Shown in pieces: positions 17,691 through 26,575 of a stretch of 64,000 nt of DNA. Source of the stretch: Streptomyces sp. TSRI0107 (GTDB lineage Bacteria; Actinomycetota; Actinomycetes; Streptomycetales; Streptomycetaceae); the NCBI RefSeq assembly GCF_001905845.1, contig NZ_LIVZ01000008.1:248001-312000 (forward strand), in the 5' to 3' direction. Under the pieces are notes generated by a model, which was not told the origin of the DNA, ran no database searches, and was given only the letters and a program-made list of their open reading frames with translations. The stretch's first letter is position 1. Each line of letters starts with the position of its first letter. The position numbers were made by a program, and so were the translations under genes.

Positions 17691-18123
17691 ACCCGCTCCC
17701 CCGATCTCCGTGACGGCTCCCGGTGACGCCTGGCGCCCCGCACAGGCCGTGAAAGCTACCCCACGCAGAGTCCGGACGGGAGGGGTGCGAAAGCCGAGCG
17801 ATGTTCAGGTCCGCGCTGGTCAGTGGGGGAAAATGGGCGCACATGGGGAAGGGTCGGACACATTCCTGACGGTGGAGTAAGTTTCGGTGCCGTAATCTCC
17901 ACGGAATCTGTACGACCCGAACACCGGGCCACGGACGCGCACAGCGTCACTTCTCTCAGCGCGAATGCCGTGCGATTCGTCACGCCGGCCGGTGCGGGAT
18001 CGTTCGTCACGTGATCGTTCGTCACGTGATCGTTTGTCACGTGGCCGGGCTGAGCCTGGCGGGGGGCCTGGCTGGCGGCCCGGCTGACGTCTCGGCTGGC
18101 GGCCCGTCTGGTGGCCCGGCTCT
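17691..18123. other. 433-base gap with short tandem repeats
   Basis: No gene seen. It contains three tandem 15-base repeats at 17998-18042 and, next to them (about 18050-18120), a degenerate GC-rich repeat built from GGCTGGCGGCCCGGCT-like units. The fadD promoter presumably lies within its left part. Confidence 0.5.
17998..18042. repeat. Three tandem copies of a 15-base repeat with CACGTG cores
   Basis: GATCGTTCGTCACGT occurs three times head to tail (the third has T for C at position 8). Each junction creates TCACGTGAT, so the array presents evenly spaced CACGTG palindromes about 15 bases apart. It lies between the LysR gene end and the start of fadD. Confidence 0.9.
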
Positions 18124-18987
18124 TCAGCGGCGGTGCAGCCGGTCCCCGCCCGCCAGGATCGCCGCGGCCAGCGCGTCCGCCGCACCGGCCGCGGACGTAC
18201 GACGCCGCCCGTGCACCAGCACGAAGTCGACCCGGCCGAGCACCGGCAGGCCGAACCGGTCCGGCACCCGCACCAGCCCCGGCGGAACCAGACCCCGCGA
18301 GTGCGCCATCACCCCCAGCCCCGCGCGGGCCGCCGCGATCAGCCCGTTCAGGCTGCCGCTCGTGCACACGATCCGCCAGGACCGCCCCTGCCGCTCCAGC
18401 GCCTCAAGCGCCAGCGCGCGGGTGATGCCCGGCGGGGGATAGACGATCAGCGGCACCGGCCGCTCCGGGTCGAGCCGCAGCCGGTCGGCGCCGATCCACA
18501 CCAGCCGGTCGTGCCAGACCAGCTCCCCGCGCGGATCCTCCGGCCGCCGCTTGGCCAGCACCAGGTCCAGCTTCCCGGCCGCCAGCTGCTCGTGCAGCGT
18601 GCCCGACAGCTCGACCGTCAGCTCCAGATCGACCTCGGGATGGTCGTGCCGGAACCCCTCCAGGATCTCCGGCAGCCGCGTCAGCACGAAGTCCTCCGAC
18701 GCGCCGAACCTGAGCCGGCCCCGCAGCCGGGTGCCGGCGAAGAACGCCGACGCCTGCTCGTGCACCTCCAGGATGCGCCGGGCGAACCCGAGCATCGCCT
18801 CGCCGTCCTCGGTCAGCTCCACCGAGTGCGTGTCCCGGGAGAACAGCGTCCGCGCGGTGGCGTCCTCCAGCCGCCGCACATGCTGGCTGACCGTCGACTG
18901 ACGCAGCCCCAGCCGCCGCGCGGCCTGCGTGAAGCTCAGGGTCTGCGCGACCGCCAGGAACGTGCGCAGGTGGGAGGGGTCGTACAT
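18124..18987 (-). CDS. LysR-family transcriptional regulator
   Basis: 287 residues. N-terminal winged helix-turn-helix (residues 1-60: LRTFLAVAQTLSFTQAARRLGLRQSTVSQHVRRLE), then a periplasmic-binding-protein-like effector domain (about 85-285, starting LRGRLRFGASEDFV). The gene is divergent from the symporter gene across 219 bases that contain a palindrome just upstream of its start. The usual LysR layout would make it the regulator of that transporter and of itself; the effector is unknown. Length is slightly short but within the family range. Confidence 0.9.
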   Translation of the reverse strand: MYDPSHLRTFLAVAQTLSFTQAARRLGLRQSTVSQHVRRLEDATARTLFSRDTHSVELTEDGEAMLGFARRILEVHEQASAFFAGTRLRGRLRFGASEDFVLTRLPEILEGFRHDHPEVDLELTVELSGTLHEQLAAGKLDLVLAKRRPEDPRGELVWHDRLVWIGADRLRLDPERPVPLIVYPPPGITRALALEALERQGRSWRIVCTSGSLNGLIAAARAGLGVMAHSRGLVPPGLVRVPDRFGLPVLGRVDFVLVHGRRRTSAAGAADALAAAILAGGDRLHRR

Positions 18988-19005
18988 GGTTCGAGGGTAG
19001 CCCGG

Positions 19006-19024
19006 TCATCGCAATTCGTGATGA
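19006..19024. promoter_or_regulatory. Candidate LysR operator (interrupted palindrome)
   Basis: TCATCGCAATTCGTGATGA is a near-palindrome (arms TCATCGC and GTGATGA) 19 bases upstream of the LysR start codon in the divergent intergenic region. Position and symmetry fit a LysR autoregulatory site; this is inference. Confidence 0.5.
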
Positions 19025-19206
19025 CAGTCAGAGTGGTATGCCGGATTCCCGATCGGTTGGTGGAGGAGCACGATGGAGGGGGGCTTCCTGGCCCTCTTCG
19101 GTACGGCTCGCAGGGCTCGTAGGACTCGTGCGAGCGTTCCTGTACCGACTTCCTGTAACGACTCTCCGTACCGACTTCTCGTCTGTTCACAACCGTGTGG
19201 AGCACC

Positions 19207-20280
19207 GTGAGACGCCTGCGATGGCCGAGCCGGCCACCGATCGACCCGTACATCCTGCTGCTGCTCGGGACCGTGGGCCTCGCGGCCCTGCTGCCCGCCC
19301 GCGGCACGGCCGCCGACGTGGTCTCCGGCGCCTCCACCGCCGCCATCGCCTTCCTCTTCTTTCTCTACGGCGCCCGCCTGTCCACCCGCGAGGCACTCGA
19401 CGGACTCAGGCACTGGCGGCTCCACATCACCGTCCTGGCCTGCACCTTCGTCGTCTTCCCGCTGCTCGGACTGGCCGCCCGCGGCCTCGTGCCGGTCGTC
19501 CTGACCCACTCCCTGTGGCAGGGCCTGCTGTTCCTCACCCTCGTCCCGTCGACGATCCAGTCCTCCATCGCCTTCACCTCGATCGCCCGCGGCAACGTGC
19601 CCGCGGCGATCTGCGCCGGCTCCTTCTCCTCGCTCGCCGGCATCCTCGTCACCCCGCTGCTCGCCGCATCCCTGCTCGGCGGCGGCACCGGCGGCTTCTC
19701 GGCCGACTCGCTGCTGAAGATCGTCCTCCAGCTGCTCGTGCCGTTCCTCGCCGGACAGGTGCTGCGCCCCTGGATCGGCGGCTTCGTCGCCCGCCACAAG
19801 AAGATCCTCGGATACGTCGACCGCGGCTCCATCCTCCTCGTCGTCTACACCGCGTTCAGCGAGGGCATGGTCCAGGGCATCTGGCACCAGGTCAGCCCCG
19901 CCCGGCTCGCCGGGCTGCTCGGCGTGGAGGCCGTACTGCTGGCCGTGATGCTCGCGCTGACCTGGTACGGCGCCAAGGCGCTCGGCTTCGGCCGCGCGGA
20001 CCGGATCACCATCCAGTTCGCCGGGTCGAAGAAGTCCCTCGCCTCCGGCCTGCCCATGGCCAGCGTCCTGTTCGGCGCGCACGCCGCCCTGGCCGTGCTG
20101 CCGCTGATGCTCTTCCACCAGATGCAGCTCATGGTCTGCGCGGTGATCGCCAAACGCCGCTCCCACGACCCCGAGGACGGGGACGAGGGCGCGGACGACG
20201 GCGCGGAGGAGCAGGTCAGCGGGCCGTCCGCAGACGCAGGGTCACGAACCGCGGTCGGTACAGGCCCACGTTCCCGCTGA
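19207..20280 (+). CDS. Bile acid:sodium symporter (BASS/PF13593-type) family transporter
   Basis: 357 residues from the GTG at 19207; a GTG four codons upstream is also possible. About nine to ten hydrophobic helices, starting DPYILLLLGTVGLAALLP and including FLFFLYGARLSTREAL, a hallmark of the SBF-like subfamily, and AGSKKSLASGLPMA near residue 270. These carriers import organic anions with sodium; the substrate is unknown. The acidic tail runs 65 bases over the end of the convergent downstream gene, so the last residues are poorly conserved in character. It is divergent from a LysR gene that probably regulates it. Confidence 0.88.
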   Translation: MRRLRWPSRPPIDPYILLLLGTVGLAALLPARGTAADVVSGASTAAIAFLFFLYGARLSTREALDGLRHWRLHITVLACTFVVFPLLGLAARGLVPVVLTHSLWQGLLFLTLVPSTIQSSIAFTSIARGNVPAAICAGSFSSLAGILVTPLLAASLLGGGTGGFSADSLLKIVLQLLVPFLAGQVLRPWIGGFVARHKKILGYVDRGSILLVVYTAFSEGMVQGIWHQVSPARLAGLLGVEAVLLAVMLALTWYGAKALGFGRADRITIQFAGSKKSLASGLPMASVLFGAHAALAVLPLMLFHQMQLMVCAVIAKRRSHDPEDGDEGADDGAEEQVSGPSADAGSRTAVGTGPRSR

Positions 20281-21505
20281 GGTGCGCGGACGCGTCCGTG
20301 GTCCGCAGCCAGTTGACGTCGTAGCTGAGGACGAGCCGTCCGTCCCCGCCCAGCTCCGGATGTGCCTGCGGGTTGTACGCGGCCACCTCGCCCGGCGGCA
20401 GCGGCGCGGCGAAGGCGCGCGCGGGGCCGTGCCAGGGTCCGGCGGGCGAGCACGACCAGTACGACGACACCGTGGACAGGCCTTCGGTGCCTGCCGCCAT
20501 GGTGAAGAGCACGTAGGTGCCGCCCCGCCGTACGACCGAGAACGCGCTGCCCACCCCGGTGTGCCGCTCGTCCCCGAGGACCGCGCCGGGCCGTGCGCTG
20601 GCGGCCCATGCCGAGCCCGTCCAGTACTGCCAGGCGGCCGGGTCGGCGAGGGCGCCCTCCGGCACCCTCGCCACGAACGCCGAAGAGGTCGGTCGGGAGG
20701 CCGCCTGCCCGTCGTTCCCGCCGAACACATAGCTCCAGCCGTCCCGCTCGACCAGCGTCGTCCCGAACAGCACCCGACGGGACGGATCGGCGACCGACCG
20801 CTGATTCAGGACTTGCACGATGCTCTCGACCCGGAGATCCGGCAGCGACAGCGTGGCGACCTCGGTGGCCAGCGGCACCCCGTAGATCCACGGTGCCTGG
20901 CCGGCCGCCCGGGTCCACAGCAGCACCCGCACCACCTGCTCGGCGGAGCCGGGCGAGCGAGGCTCGACCCGGGCGGCGACCGGCCACCGCCACTGCTGCG
21001 GCGCAGGGTCGGGGAAGAGCGGGGCGGGCAGGGTGGCGGCCAGCCGGCCGCCCTCGGTCATCACGACCCCGGAGTTGCGGACCATGGGGGCGGTGGCGTC
21101 ACGCCAGGGGTGCGGCTCACTGGCCGGATTGGGCGGGGCGTGGACGGGGCCGAGGTAGGTGTCGGAGAACAGCCAGAGGAGACGGCCGTCGGGGAGGCGG
21201 AGGGAGTGGGTGCCGTCGCCGCCGGTCCAGTCGTCGGTGCGGGTGCCGTCGTTGCCGTAGCGGGTGAACTCGGTGGTGAGGGAGGTGGCGGTCGACCAGG
21301 AGGCGACGGTATGCGGTATACAGTCGGCGCTCTTCTGTCGATGGCCGTCCGTATCCCGTACGACGGTCAGCAGTATGGCGATGAGTGTCGACACCAGCAC
21401 CAGGCCGACGCCGATGCGGACTGCCGTCCGCCGCCGTGCTCGCGCGTCCTGTCGCCGGTCTCCCGGATCCTGTATGCCGTATCCGTCGCGTCCGTCATCG
21501 GGCAC
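20216..21505 (-). CDS. Membrane-anchored DUF4185-like protein
   Basis: 429 residues from a GTG at 21505. A charged N-terminus is followed by one transmembrane segment (about residues 29-48, VRIGVGLVLVSTLIAILLTV) and an extracellular domain of about 370 residues. The domain contains LWLFSDTYLGPVHAPP near residue 110, repeated aromatic strand motifs and YNPQAHPEL / LVLSYDVNW near the end. This is the pattern of DUF4185/five-bladed propeller-like proteins related to glycoside hydrolases, but no activity can be assigned. No strong ribosome binding site was seen. The end overlaps the convergent symporter gene by 65 bases. Confidence 0.75.
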   Translation of the reverse strand: MPDDGRDGYGIQDPGDRRQDARARRRTAVRIGVGLVLVSTLIAILLTVVRDTDGHRQKSADCIPHTVASWSTATSLTTEFTRYGNDGTRTDDWTGGDGTHSLRLPDGRLLWLFSDTYLGPVHAPPNPASEPHPWRDATAPMVRNSGVVMTEGGRLAATLPAPLFPDPAPQQWRWPVAARVEPRSPGSAEQVVRVLLWTRAAGQAPWIYGVPLATEVATLSLPDLRVESIVQVLNQRSVADPSRRVLFGTTLVERDGWSYVFGGNDGQAASRPTSSAFVARVPEGALADPAAWQYWTGSAWAASARPGAVLGDERHTGVGSAFSVVRRGGTYVLFTMAAGTEGLSTVSSYWSCSPAGPWHGPARAFAAPLPPGEVAAYNPQAHPELGGDGRLVLSYDVNWLRTTDASAHLSGNVGLYRPRFVTLRLRTAR

Positions 21506-21651
21506 CCCCGGGACGTTAGCGGGCGGCGCTCACCCGGTCCATGGGCAGTCACAGCACCGTGCCCTCATGCGGCGCACGCGACGAGCGCAGCTCCGCGTCG
21601 CTCAGCGCACGGTTCCACACCTGGCGCGTCACCCTGACGCTGTGTAAATCC

Positions 21652-21680
21652 GCAGTATGCGGTATGCGGTATGCGATATG
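21652..21680. repeat. Short tandem repeat of GTATGCG
   Basis: Three head-to-tail copies of GTATGCG followed by a degenerate fourth (ATATG) in the 257-base gap between the DUF4185-like gene and fdhD. It is conspicuously AT-rich for this genome and belongs to the family of GTATGC/GTATAC motifs scattered in the window. Confidence 0.8.
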
Positions 21681-21762
21681 AGGCGGACTGAGACGGGTCC
21701 CCTGCGGCGCAGGGGGCGCTCCCCGCCGGTCGGGGCCCCGCCGCCGTGTCGCGCCGAGCCGG

Positions 21763-22611
21763 TCAGCCCTGGGCGGCCGCGGTCCGCAGGGCGAGCCGGT
21801 GTTCGCCCGCGTACACGTTCATGGAACCGCCCCGCAGGAAGCCGACCAGCGTCAGCCCCGTCTCCGCCGCCAGGTCGACGGCGAGCGAGGACGGCGCGGA
21901 GACCGCCGCCAGCACCGGGATGCCCGCCATGACCGCCTTCTGCGCCAGCTCGAAGGAGGCCCGGCCCGAGACGAGGAGGATCGTGCGGGACAGGGGCAGG
22001 TCGCCGTTCTGCAGGGCGCGGCCGACCAGCTTGTCGACCGCGTTGTGCCGGCCAACGTCCTCCCGTATGTCAAGGAGCTCGCCGTGCTCGTCGAACAGGG
22101 CCGCCGCGTGCAGGCCGCCGGTGCGGTCGAAGACGCGCTGGGCCGCGCGCAGCCGGTCGGGGAGGCTCGCCAGGAGTTCCGGGGTGATCCGCAGCGGGGG
22201 AGTGTCGGCGATCGGCCAGCGGGCCGTGGTACGGACCGCGTCGAGGCTCGCCTTTCCGCAGAGCCCGCAGGACGAGGTCGTGTACACGTTGCGTTCGAGA
22301 GTGATGTCGGGGACGGTCACGCCGGGGGCCGTCTTCACGTCGACGACGTTGTAGGTGTTGGAACCGTCGACGGTCGCCCCCGCGCAGTACACGATGTTCT
22401 GCAGATCGTATGCAGTCGCCAGCACGCCCTCGCTCACCAGAAAGCCGGCGGCCAGGGCGAAGTCGTCGCCCGGCGTCCGCATCGTGACCGCCAGCGGCTT
22501 GCCGTTCAGCCGGATCTCCATCGGCTCCTCGGCGACGAGCGTGTCCGGGCGGGACGAGACCGCCCCGTCGCGGATGCGGATCACCTTGCGTCGTTCCGTG
22601 ACTCGTCCCAT
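21763..22611 (-). CDS. fdhD: Formate dehydrogenase accessory sulfurtransferase FdhD
   Basis: 282 residues from the ATG at 22611 (MGRVTERRKVIRIRDG). FdhD passes sulfur from a cysteine desulfurase to the molybdenum cofactor of formate dehydrogenase. The sulfur-transfer motif C-G-L-C-G lies in SSCGLCGKASLD, and the conserved EDVGRHNAVDK block and late LVSGRASFE are present. All parts of the family are in frame, so this gene looks intact. A longer open frame upstream fuses it to Fe-S protein sequence only because of a one-base loss (see the neighbouring pseudogene); the ATG used here lies 7 bases after the stop codon of the original upstream gene. Its client enzyme in this locus is broken. Confidence 0.93.
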   Translation of the reverse strand: MGRVTERRKVIRIRDGAVSSRPDTLVAEEPMEIRLNGKPLAVTMRTPGDDFALAAGFLVSEGVLATAYDLQNIVYCAGATVDGSNTYNVVDVKTAPGVTVPDITLERNVYTTSSCGLCGKASLDAVRTTARWPIADTPPLRITPELLASLPDRLRAAQRVFDRTGGLHAAALFDEHGELLDIREDVGRHNAVDKLVGRALQNGDLPLSRTILLVSGRASFELAQKAVMAGIPVLAAVSAPSSLAVDLAAETGLTLVGFLRGGSMNVYAGEHRLALRTAAAQG

Positions 22612-22618
22612 GTCCTGA

Positions 22619-23332
22619 TCAGCCCCGGTTCTGTACGTGCTGGTAGCCGAATCGGCCCTTGATGCAGAGGTCCCGTGGGTCACCGGGTTGTCGTGCGGGG
22701 AGGTGACCTTCACGATCTCATTGTCCTGCACGTGGAGGGTGAGGTTGCAGCCCACTCCGCAGTACGCGCATACCGTCGTCGTAGTGGTCTGTGCCGATTC
22801 ATCCCATGTGCCCGCCGCTCGCATGTCGAACTCCGACTTGAACGACAGCGCACCGGTGGGGCACACCTCGATGCAATTGCCGCAATACACGCACGCCGAA
22901 TCGGTCAGCGGCGCGTCGTGCTCCACCGCGATCCGGGCGTCGACGCCACGGCCGGAAACTGAGATTGCGGAACTGTTCTGCCACTGCTCGCCGCAGGCGT
23001 CCACGCACTTGTAGCAGAGGATGCACTTGCCGTAGTCGCGCACATACAGGTCGTTGTCGACCCTCGGCTCCTCGTTCAGCCGGGCCGCGTCCGGGCCGAA
23101 GCGGTCCGGCTTCGCCTCGTACTCCTTGATCCACTCCGCGGCCCGCGGCGTCGTCGAGAGGTCCACCGAGGACGCCAGCAGCTCCAGGACAATCTTGCGG
23201 CTGTGCCGGGCCCGCTCGGTGTCGGTCCGCACCTCCATGCCCGGCTCCGCCCGGCGCGAGCAGGTGGGCACCAGCGTGCGCGAGCCCTCGACCTCGACCT
23301 CGACCACGCACACCCGGCAGGCGTTCTTCGGG
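22619..23332 (-). pseudogene. Broken iron-sulfur subunit/domain of formate dehydrogenase
   Basis: Cluster motifs are readable in order: the end of a [2Fe-2S] domain (NACRVCVVEV, LVPTCSR), two [4Fe-4S] motifs (CILCYKCVDACGE and CVYCGNCIEVCP) and a third of molybdopterin-enzyme type (CAYCGVGC). The original frame should end NLCIKGRFGYQHVQNRG followed by TGA at 22621-22619, but one base is missing near 22671 (GGGACC where GGGAACC is needed), which shifts the frame into fdhD. The N-terminal part, about 40 residues with the first cluster cysteine, is deleted at the junction with the upstream fragment near 23332. V-E-V-E-V-E-G also suggests a six-base duplication. It cannot encode a working subunit as read. 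Confidence 0.85.
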
Positions 23333-24601
23333 CGTAGCGTAGTTCGCCTCGATCGTCAGCTGGTTGGTGTCCACCTCGTCGGGAAAGTGCATCGTCATGT
23401 ACGCGAGCCCCGGCCGCAGCGCCGGGTCCACCCACACCGGTGCCACCACCGAACCGCGCCGCGAGGTCACCCGCACCTCCTCGCCGACCACGACCCCGTA
23501 CCGCTCGGCGTCCTCCGGGCACAGCTCGACGTACTCCCCGCGCCGCAGCGGCGAGGCGTAACTTCCGCTCTGCACACCGGTGTTGTACGAGTCGAGACGG
23601 CGGCCGGTGGTGAGCCGGATCGGGTACTCCTCGTCCGTCAGATCCACCGGCGGGTGGTGCGGCACGAGCCCGAACGGCGCCCGCAGGCCGCGCGCCGCCG
23701 GGTCCGATTCCCACAACCGGCCGTGCAGGTAGGCCGGTTCGAGCCGGTCGGTGCTCGGGCACGGCCACTGGATGCCCTGGTGCTCCTCCAGACGGGCGTA
23801 CGTCATCCCGTGGTGGTCCGGTGAGAGGGACCGCAGCTCGTTCCAGACGGCCTCGGCGTCGGCGTACTTCCAGTCGTGCCCGAGCCGAGCCGCCAGGTCG
23901 CAGATGATGTCGATGTCCTCGCGGGCCTCGCCGGGCGGGGTGACCGCCTTGCGGACGCGCTGGACGCGCCGTTCGCTGTTGGTCGTCGTGCCGTCGGTCT
24001 CCGCCCAGCCGGCCGTGGCGGGCAGGACCACGTGCGCCAGCTCGGCCGTCCTGGTGAGGAAGATGTCCTGCACGACCAGGAAGTCCAGGGCGCGGAGCCG
24101 ACGTACGGCCAGCTCGCTGTCCGCCTCCGACTGTGCGGGGTTCTCGCCGACGCAGTAGACGGCCCTGAGGGTGCCCTCCTCCATCGCCTCGAACATCTCG
24201 GTCAGGTTCAGCCCGTAGTGCGGCTGGATGACGGTGTCCCAGGCCGACTCGAAGCGCAGCCGGGCCGCCGGGTCGAGGATGTCCTGGAAGCCGGGCAGCC
24301 GGTTGGGGATGGCGCCCATGTCGCCGCCGCCCTGCACGTTGTTCTGGCCGCGCAGCGGCTGGAGTCCGGAGCCGTAGCGGCCCACGTGTCCGGTCAGCAG
24401 GGCCAGGTTGATCAGGGCGCGGACGTTGTCGGTGCCGTTGTGGTGCTCGGTGATGCCGAGGGTCCAGCACAGCTGGGCGCGCTCGGCGCGGGCGTAGGCG
24501 TGCGCCAGCTCCCGGATCGCGGCGGCCGGTACTCCCGTCACCTTCTCGGCGAGCGACAGCGTCCAGGGCTCGACGAGCGCCCGGTACTGCTCGAAGCCGG
24601 T
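23333..24601 (-). pseudogene. Central and C-terminal part of formate dehydrogenase molybdopterin subunit
   Basis: The frame starts abruptly at TGFEQYRALVEPWTL (24601) and runs through family landmarks: LGITEHHNGTDNVRALINL, LRGQNNVQGGGDMG, ENPAQSEAD, VVQDIFLTRTAELAHVVLPA, and the C-terminal cofactor-binding domain with TGRRLDSYNTG and MHFPDEVDTNQLTIEA. About 250 N-terminal residues, including the region of the Mo-ligating Cys or Sec, are missing, and the last residues are replaced by a frame-shifted junction at about 23332. Both ends are fused to unrelated or displaced sequence, so two deletions are the simplest explanation. NAD-dependent formate dehydrogenase is the likely original function. 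Confidence 0.88.
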
Positions 24602-24938
24602 CGTCGCAGTGGAAGTACCACCAGGGGATGCCGTTCTGCGCGGCGACCACCGCCGTGGTGTCGTGCAGCAGCGGCTCGATCAGGGGCCCGCACGCCGCGT
24701 ACGCGTTGGTCTTCAGGCCCAGGAGAACGAAGTCGACCGGGCCGATATCGGCGGGGTCGCCGGTGGCGTGGGGGTGCGCGGTGAAATCGCCGCGCGGACT
24801 GAGGACGCGCACCCCGTGCCGCCTCATGGCCGCCAGATGCGGTCCACGGGCGACGAGATGCACCTCGGCGCCGGCCCGGTCGAGCGCCGCACCGACATAG
24901 GCGCCGATCGCACCGGCGCCGAGAACTGCGACTTTCAC
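24602..24938 (-). pseudogene. N-terminal fragment of a PanE/ApbA-type ketopantoate reductase
   Basis: From a GTG at 24938 the frame reads VKVAVLGAGAIGAYVGAAL, a classic Rossmann dinucleotide-binding start, and continues to VVAAQNGIPWWYFHCD, a conserved block of the PanE/ApbA family. At about residue 112 of an expected 300 the sequence passes directly into formate dehydrogenase in another frame. The junction has a few bases of possible microhomology (CGAC). The dehydrogenase C-terminal dimer domain is absent, so the product is not functional. The intact gene may have encoded an oxopantoate-type 2-keto acid reductase. Confidence 0.85.
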
Positions 24939-25016
24939 TTCGGGAACGCTCCGTTCGGTCGAGGGAGTACCGCGGAGGTGGTTCGCGTCGACGGTCGCGA
25001 GAATGCTGTCGACGAA

Positions 25017-25033
25017 ATATTGTCTACAGTATG
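25017..25033. promoter_or_regulatory. Candidate GntR (FCD-type) operator in the fdh/transporter intergenic region
   Basis: ATATTGTCTACAGTATG lies in the divergent region between the panE/fdh remnant and the OFA transporter gene. On the minus strand it reads ACTGTAGACAAT, which nearly repeats ACTGTAGACGAT found upstream of the GntR gene at 27853-27864. The T-x-G-T-x-x-A-C symmetry fits FadR/FCD-type GntR sites. Confidence 0.55.
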
Positions 25034-25171
25034 GCGAGTTGGCCAGCAAGGGTTCGCGCAGCAACGTGAAGCCGGTCGGTCGACCGTTCACCGCATCCTG
25101 CATACCGTTCATCGCATACGGTCGACGCCGCGACTTTCCAACTCCCGCGCCCCTCCCTACCGTTCGGGCTC

Positions 25172-26575
25172 ATGAGTCCCCCGCTCGCACCCCCGGGATG
25201 GAGCCGCTGGCTCGTCCCGCCGGCCGCGCTCTCCGTCCACCTGTCCATCGGCCAGGCCTACGCCTGGAGCGTGTTCAAACCGCCCCTGGAATCCGCGCTC
25301 GGCCTCAGCGGCACACAGAGCGCGCTGCCCTTCCAGCTCGGCATCGTGATGCTCGGCCTGTCGGCCGCGTTCGGCGGCACGCTGGTGGAGCGCAACGGGC
25401 CGCGCTGGGCGATGACCGTCGCGCTGGTGTGCTTCTCGTCCGGCTTCCTGCTCTCCGCGCTGGGCGCGGCCATCGAGCAGTACTGGCTGATCGTCCTCGG
25501 CTACGGCTTCGTCGGCGGTATCGGGCTCGGCATCGGCTACATCTCGCCCGTCTCCACCCTGATCAAGTGGTTCCCGGACCGCCCCGGCATGGCCACCGGC
25601 ATCGCCATCATGGGCTTCGGCGGCGGCGCGCTGATCGCCTCACCCTGGTCGGCGCGGATGCTCGAGGCGTTCGGCGCCGACAACTCCGGGATCGCGCTCG
25701 CGTTTCTCGTCCACGGTCTGTCGTATGCGGTATTCATGCTGCTGGGCGTGCTGCTCGTACGGGTGCCGCGCGCCACCGGCAAACCGGCGGGGCACCCGCC
25801 CTCCACGGATCCGGACCCGCACCCGCACCCAGACCCGCGCCCCCACCCGGACCCAGCCCCCAGTCCGACCGCACCCCCCGAATCCATCCGCGTCTCCGCC
25901 CGCGACGCGGTCCGCACCCCCCAGTTCTGGTGCCTGTGGATCGTGCTCTGTATGAACGTCACCGCGGGCATCGGCATCCTGGAGAAGGCCGCCCCGATGA
26001 TCACGGACTTCTTCGCCGACAGCTCCACCCCGGTCTCGGCGACCGCCGCGGCCGGCTTCGTCGCGCTGCTCTCGGCGGCCAACATGGCGGGCCGGATCGG
26101 CTGGTCGACGACCTCCGACCTGATCGGCCGCAAGAACATCTACCGCGTCTACCTCGGCGTCGGCGCGCTGATGTACCTCCTGATGGCGCTCCTCGGTGAC
26201 TCCTCGAAACCGCTGTTCGTCCTCTGCGCGCTGGTCGTCCTCTCCTTCTACGGCGGCGGCTTCGCGACGATCCCCGCCTATCTGAAGGACCTGTTCGGCA
26301 CCTACCAGGTCGGCGCGATCCACGGCCGGCTGCTCACCGCCTGGTCGACCGCAGGGGTGCTCGGCCCGCTGATCGTCAACTGGATCGCCGACCGGCAGGA
26401 GGAGGCGGGCCGGCAGGGCGCGTCGTTGTACGGGCTGTCGTTCGGCATCATGATCGGGCTGCTCGTCGTCGGCTTCCTCGCGAACGAGTTCGTCCGTCCC
26501 GTCCATCCGCGTCACCATGTTCCCGCGCCGAGGGAGGCCGCCGATGTCCGACGACAGCAGCCAGAGTCCGCCTGA
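25172..26575 (+). CDS. OFA-family (oxalate/formate antiporter-like) MFS transporter
   Basis: 467 residues, about 12 transmembrane helices. Family signatures: N-terminal GQAYAWSVFKPPLE, the helix 2-3 region FGGTLVERNGPRWAM, GIGLGIGYISPVSTLIKWFPDRPGMATG and GRIGWSTTSDLIGRKNIY after helix 8. The central loop is expanded by a Pro/His/Asp repeat (DPDPHPHPDPRPHPDP, near residues 212-232), an unusual low-complexity insert. OFA carriers exchange oxalate/formate or move other carboxylates. The gene is divergent from the broken formate dehydrogenase locus and overlaps its small-subunit gene by 32 bases. It is probably under the FCD-GntR regulator encoded at 27948. Confidence 0.9.
   Translation: MSPPLAPPGWSRWLVPPAALSVHLSIGQAYAWSVFKPPLESALGLSGTQSALPFQLGIVMLGLSAAFGGTLVERNGPRWAMTVALVCFSSGFLLSALGAAIEQYWLIVLGYGFVGGIGLGIGYISPVSTLIKWFPDRPGMATGIAIMGFGGGALIASPWSARMLEAFGADNSGIALAFLVHGLSYAVFMLLGVLLVRVPRATGKPAGHPPSTDPDPHPHPDPRPHPDPAPSPTAPPESIRVSARDAVRTPQFWCLWIVLCMNVTAGIGILEKAAPMITDFFADSSTPVSATAAAGFVALLSAANMAGRIGWSTTSDLIGRKNIYRVYLGVGALMYLLMALLGDSSKPLFVLCALVVLSFYGGGFATIPAYLKDLFGTYQVGAIHGRLLTAWSTAGVLGPLIVNWIADRQEEAGRQGASLYGLSFGIMIGLLVVGFLANEFVRPVHPRHHVPAPREAADVRRQQPESA

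Noticed and set aside
17998..18042. CRISPR array
   Set aside because: The repeats are 15 bases, directly adjacent without unique spacers, and no cas gene is in the window.
21763..23313. A single fused protein joining iron-sulfur clusters to FdhD
   Set aside because: The fusion exists only because one base is missing near 22671. The original iron-sulfur frame ends with its own stop seven bases before a proper fdhD ATG.
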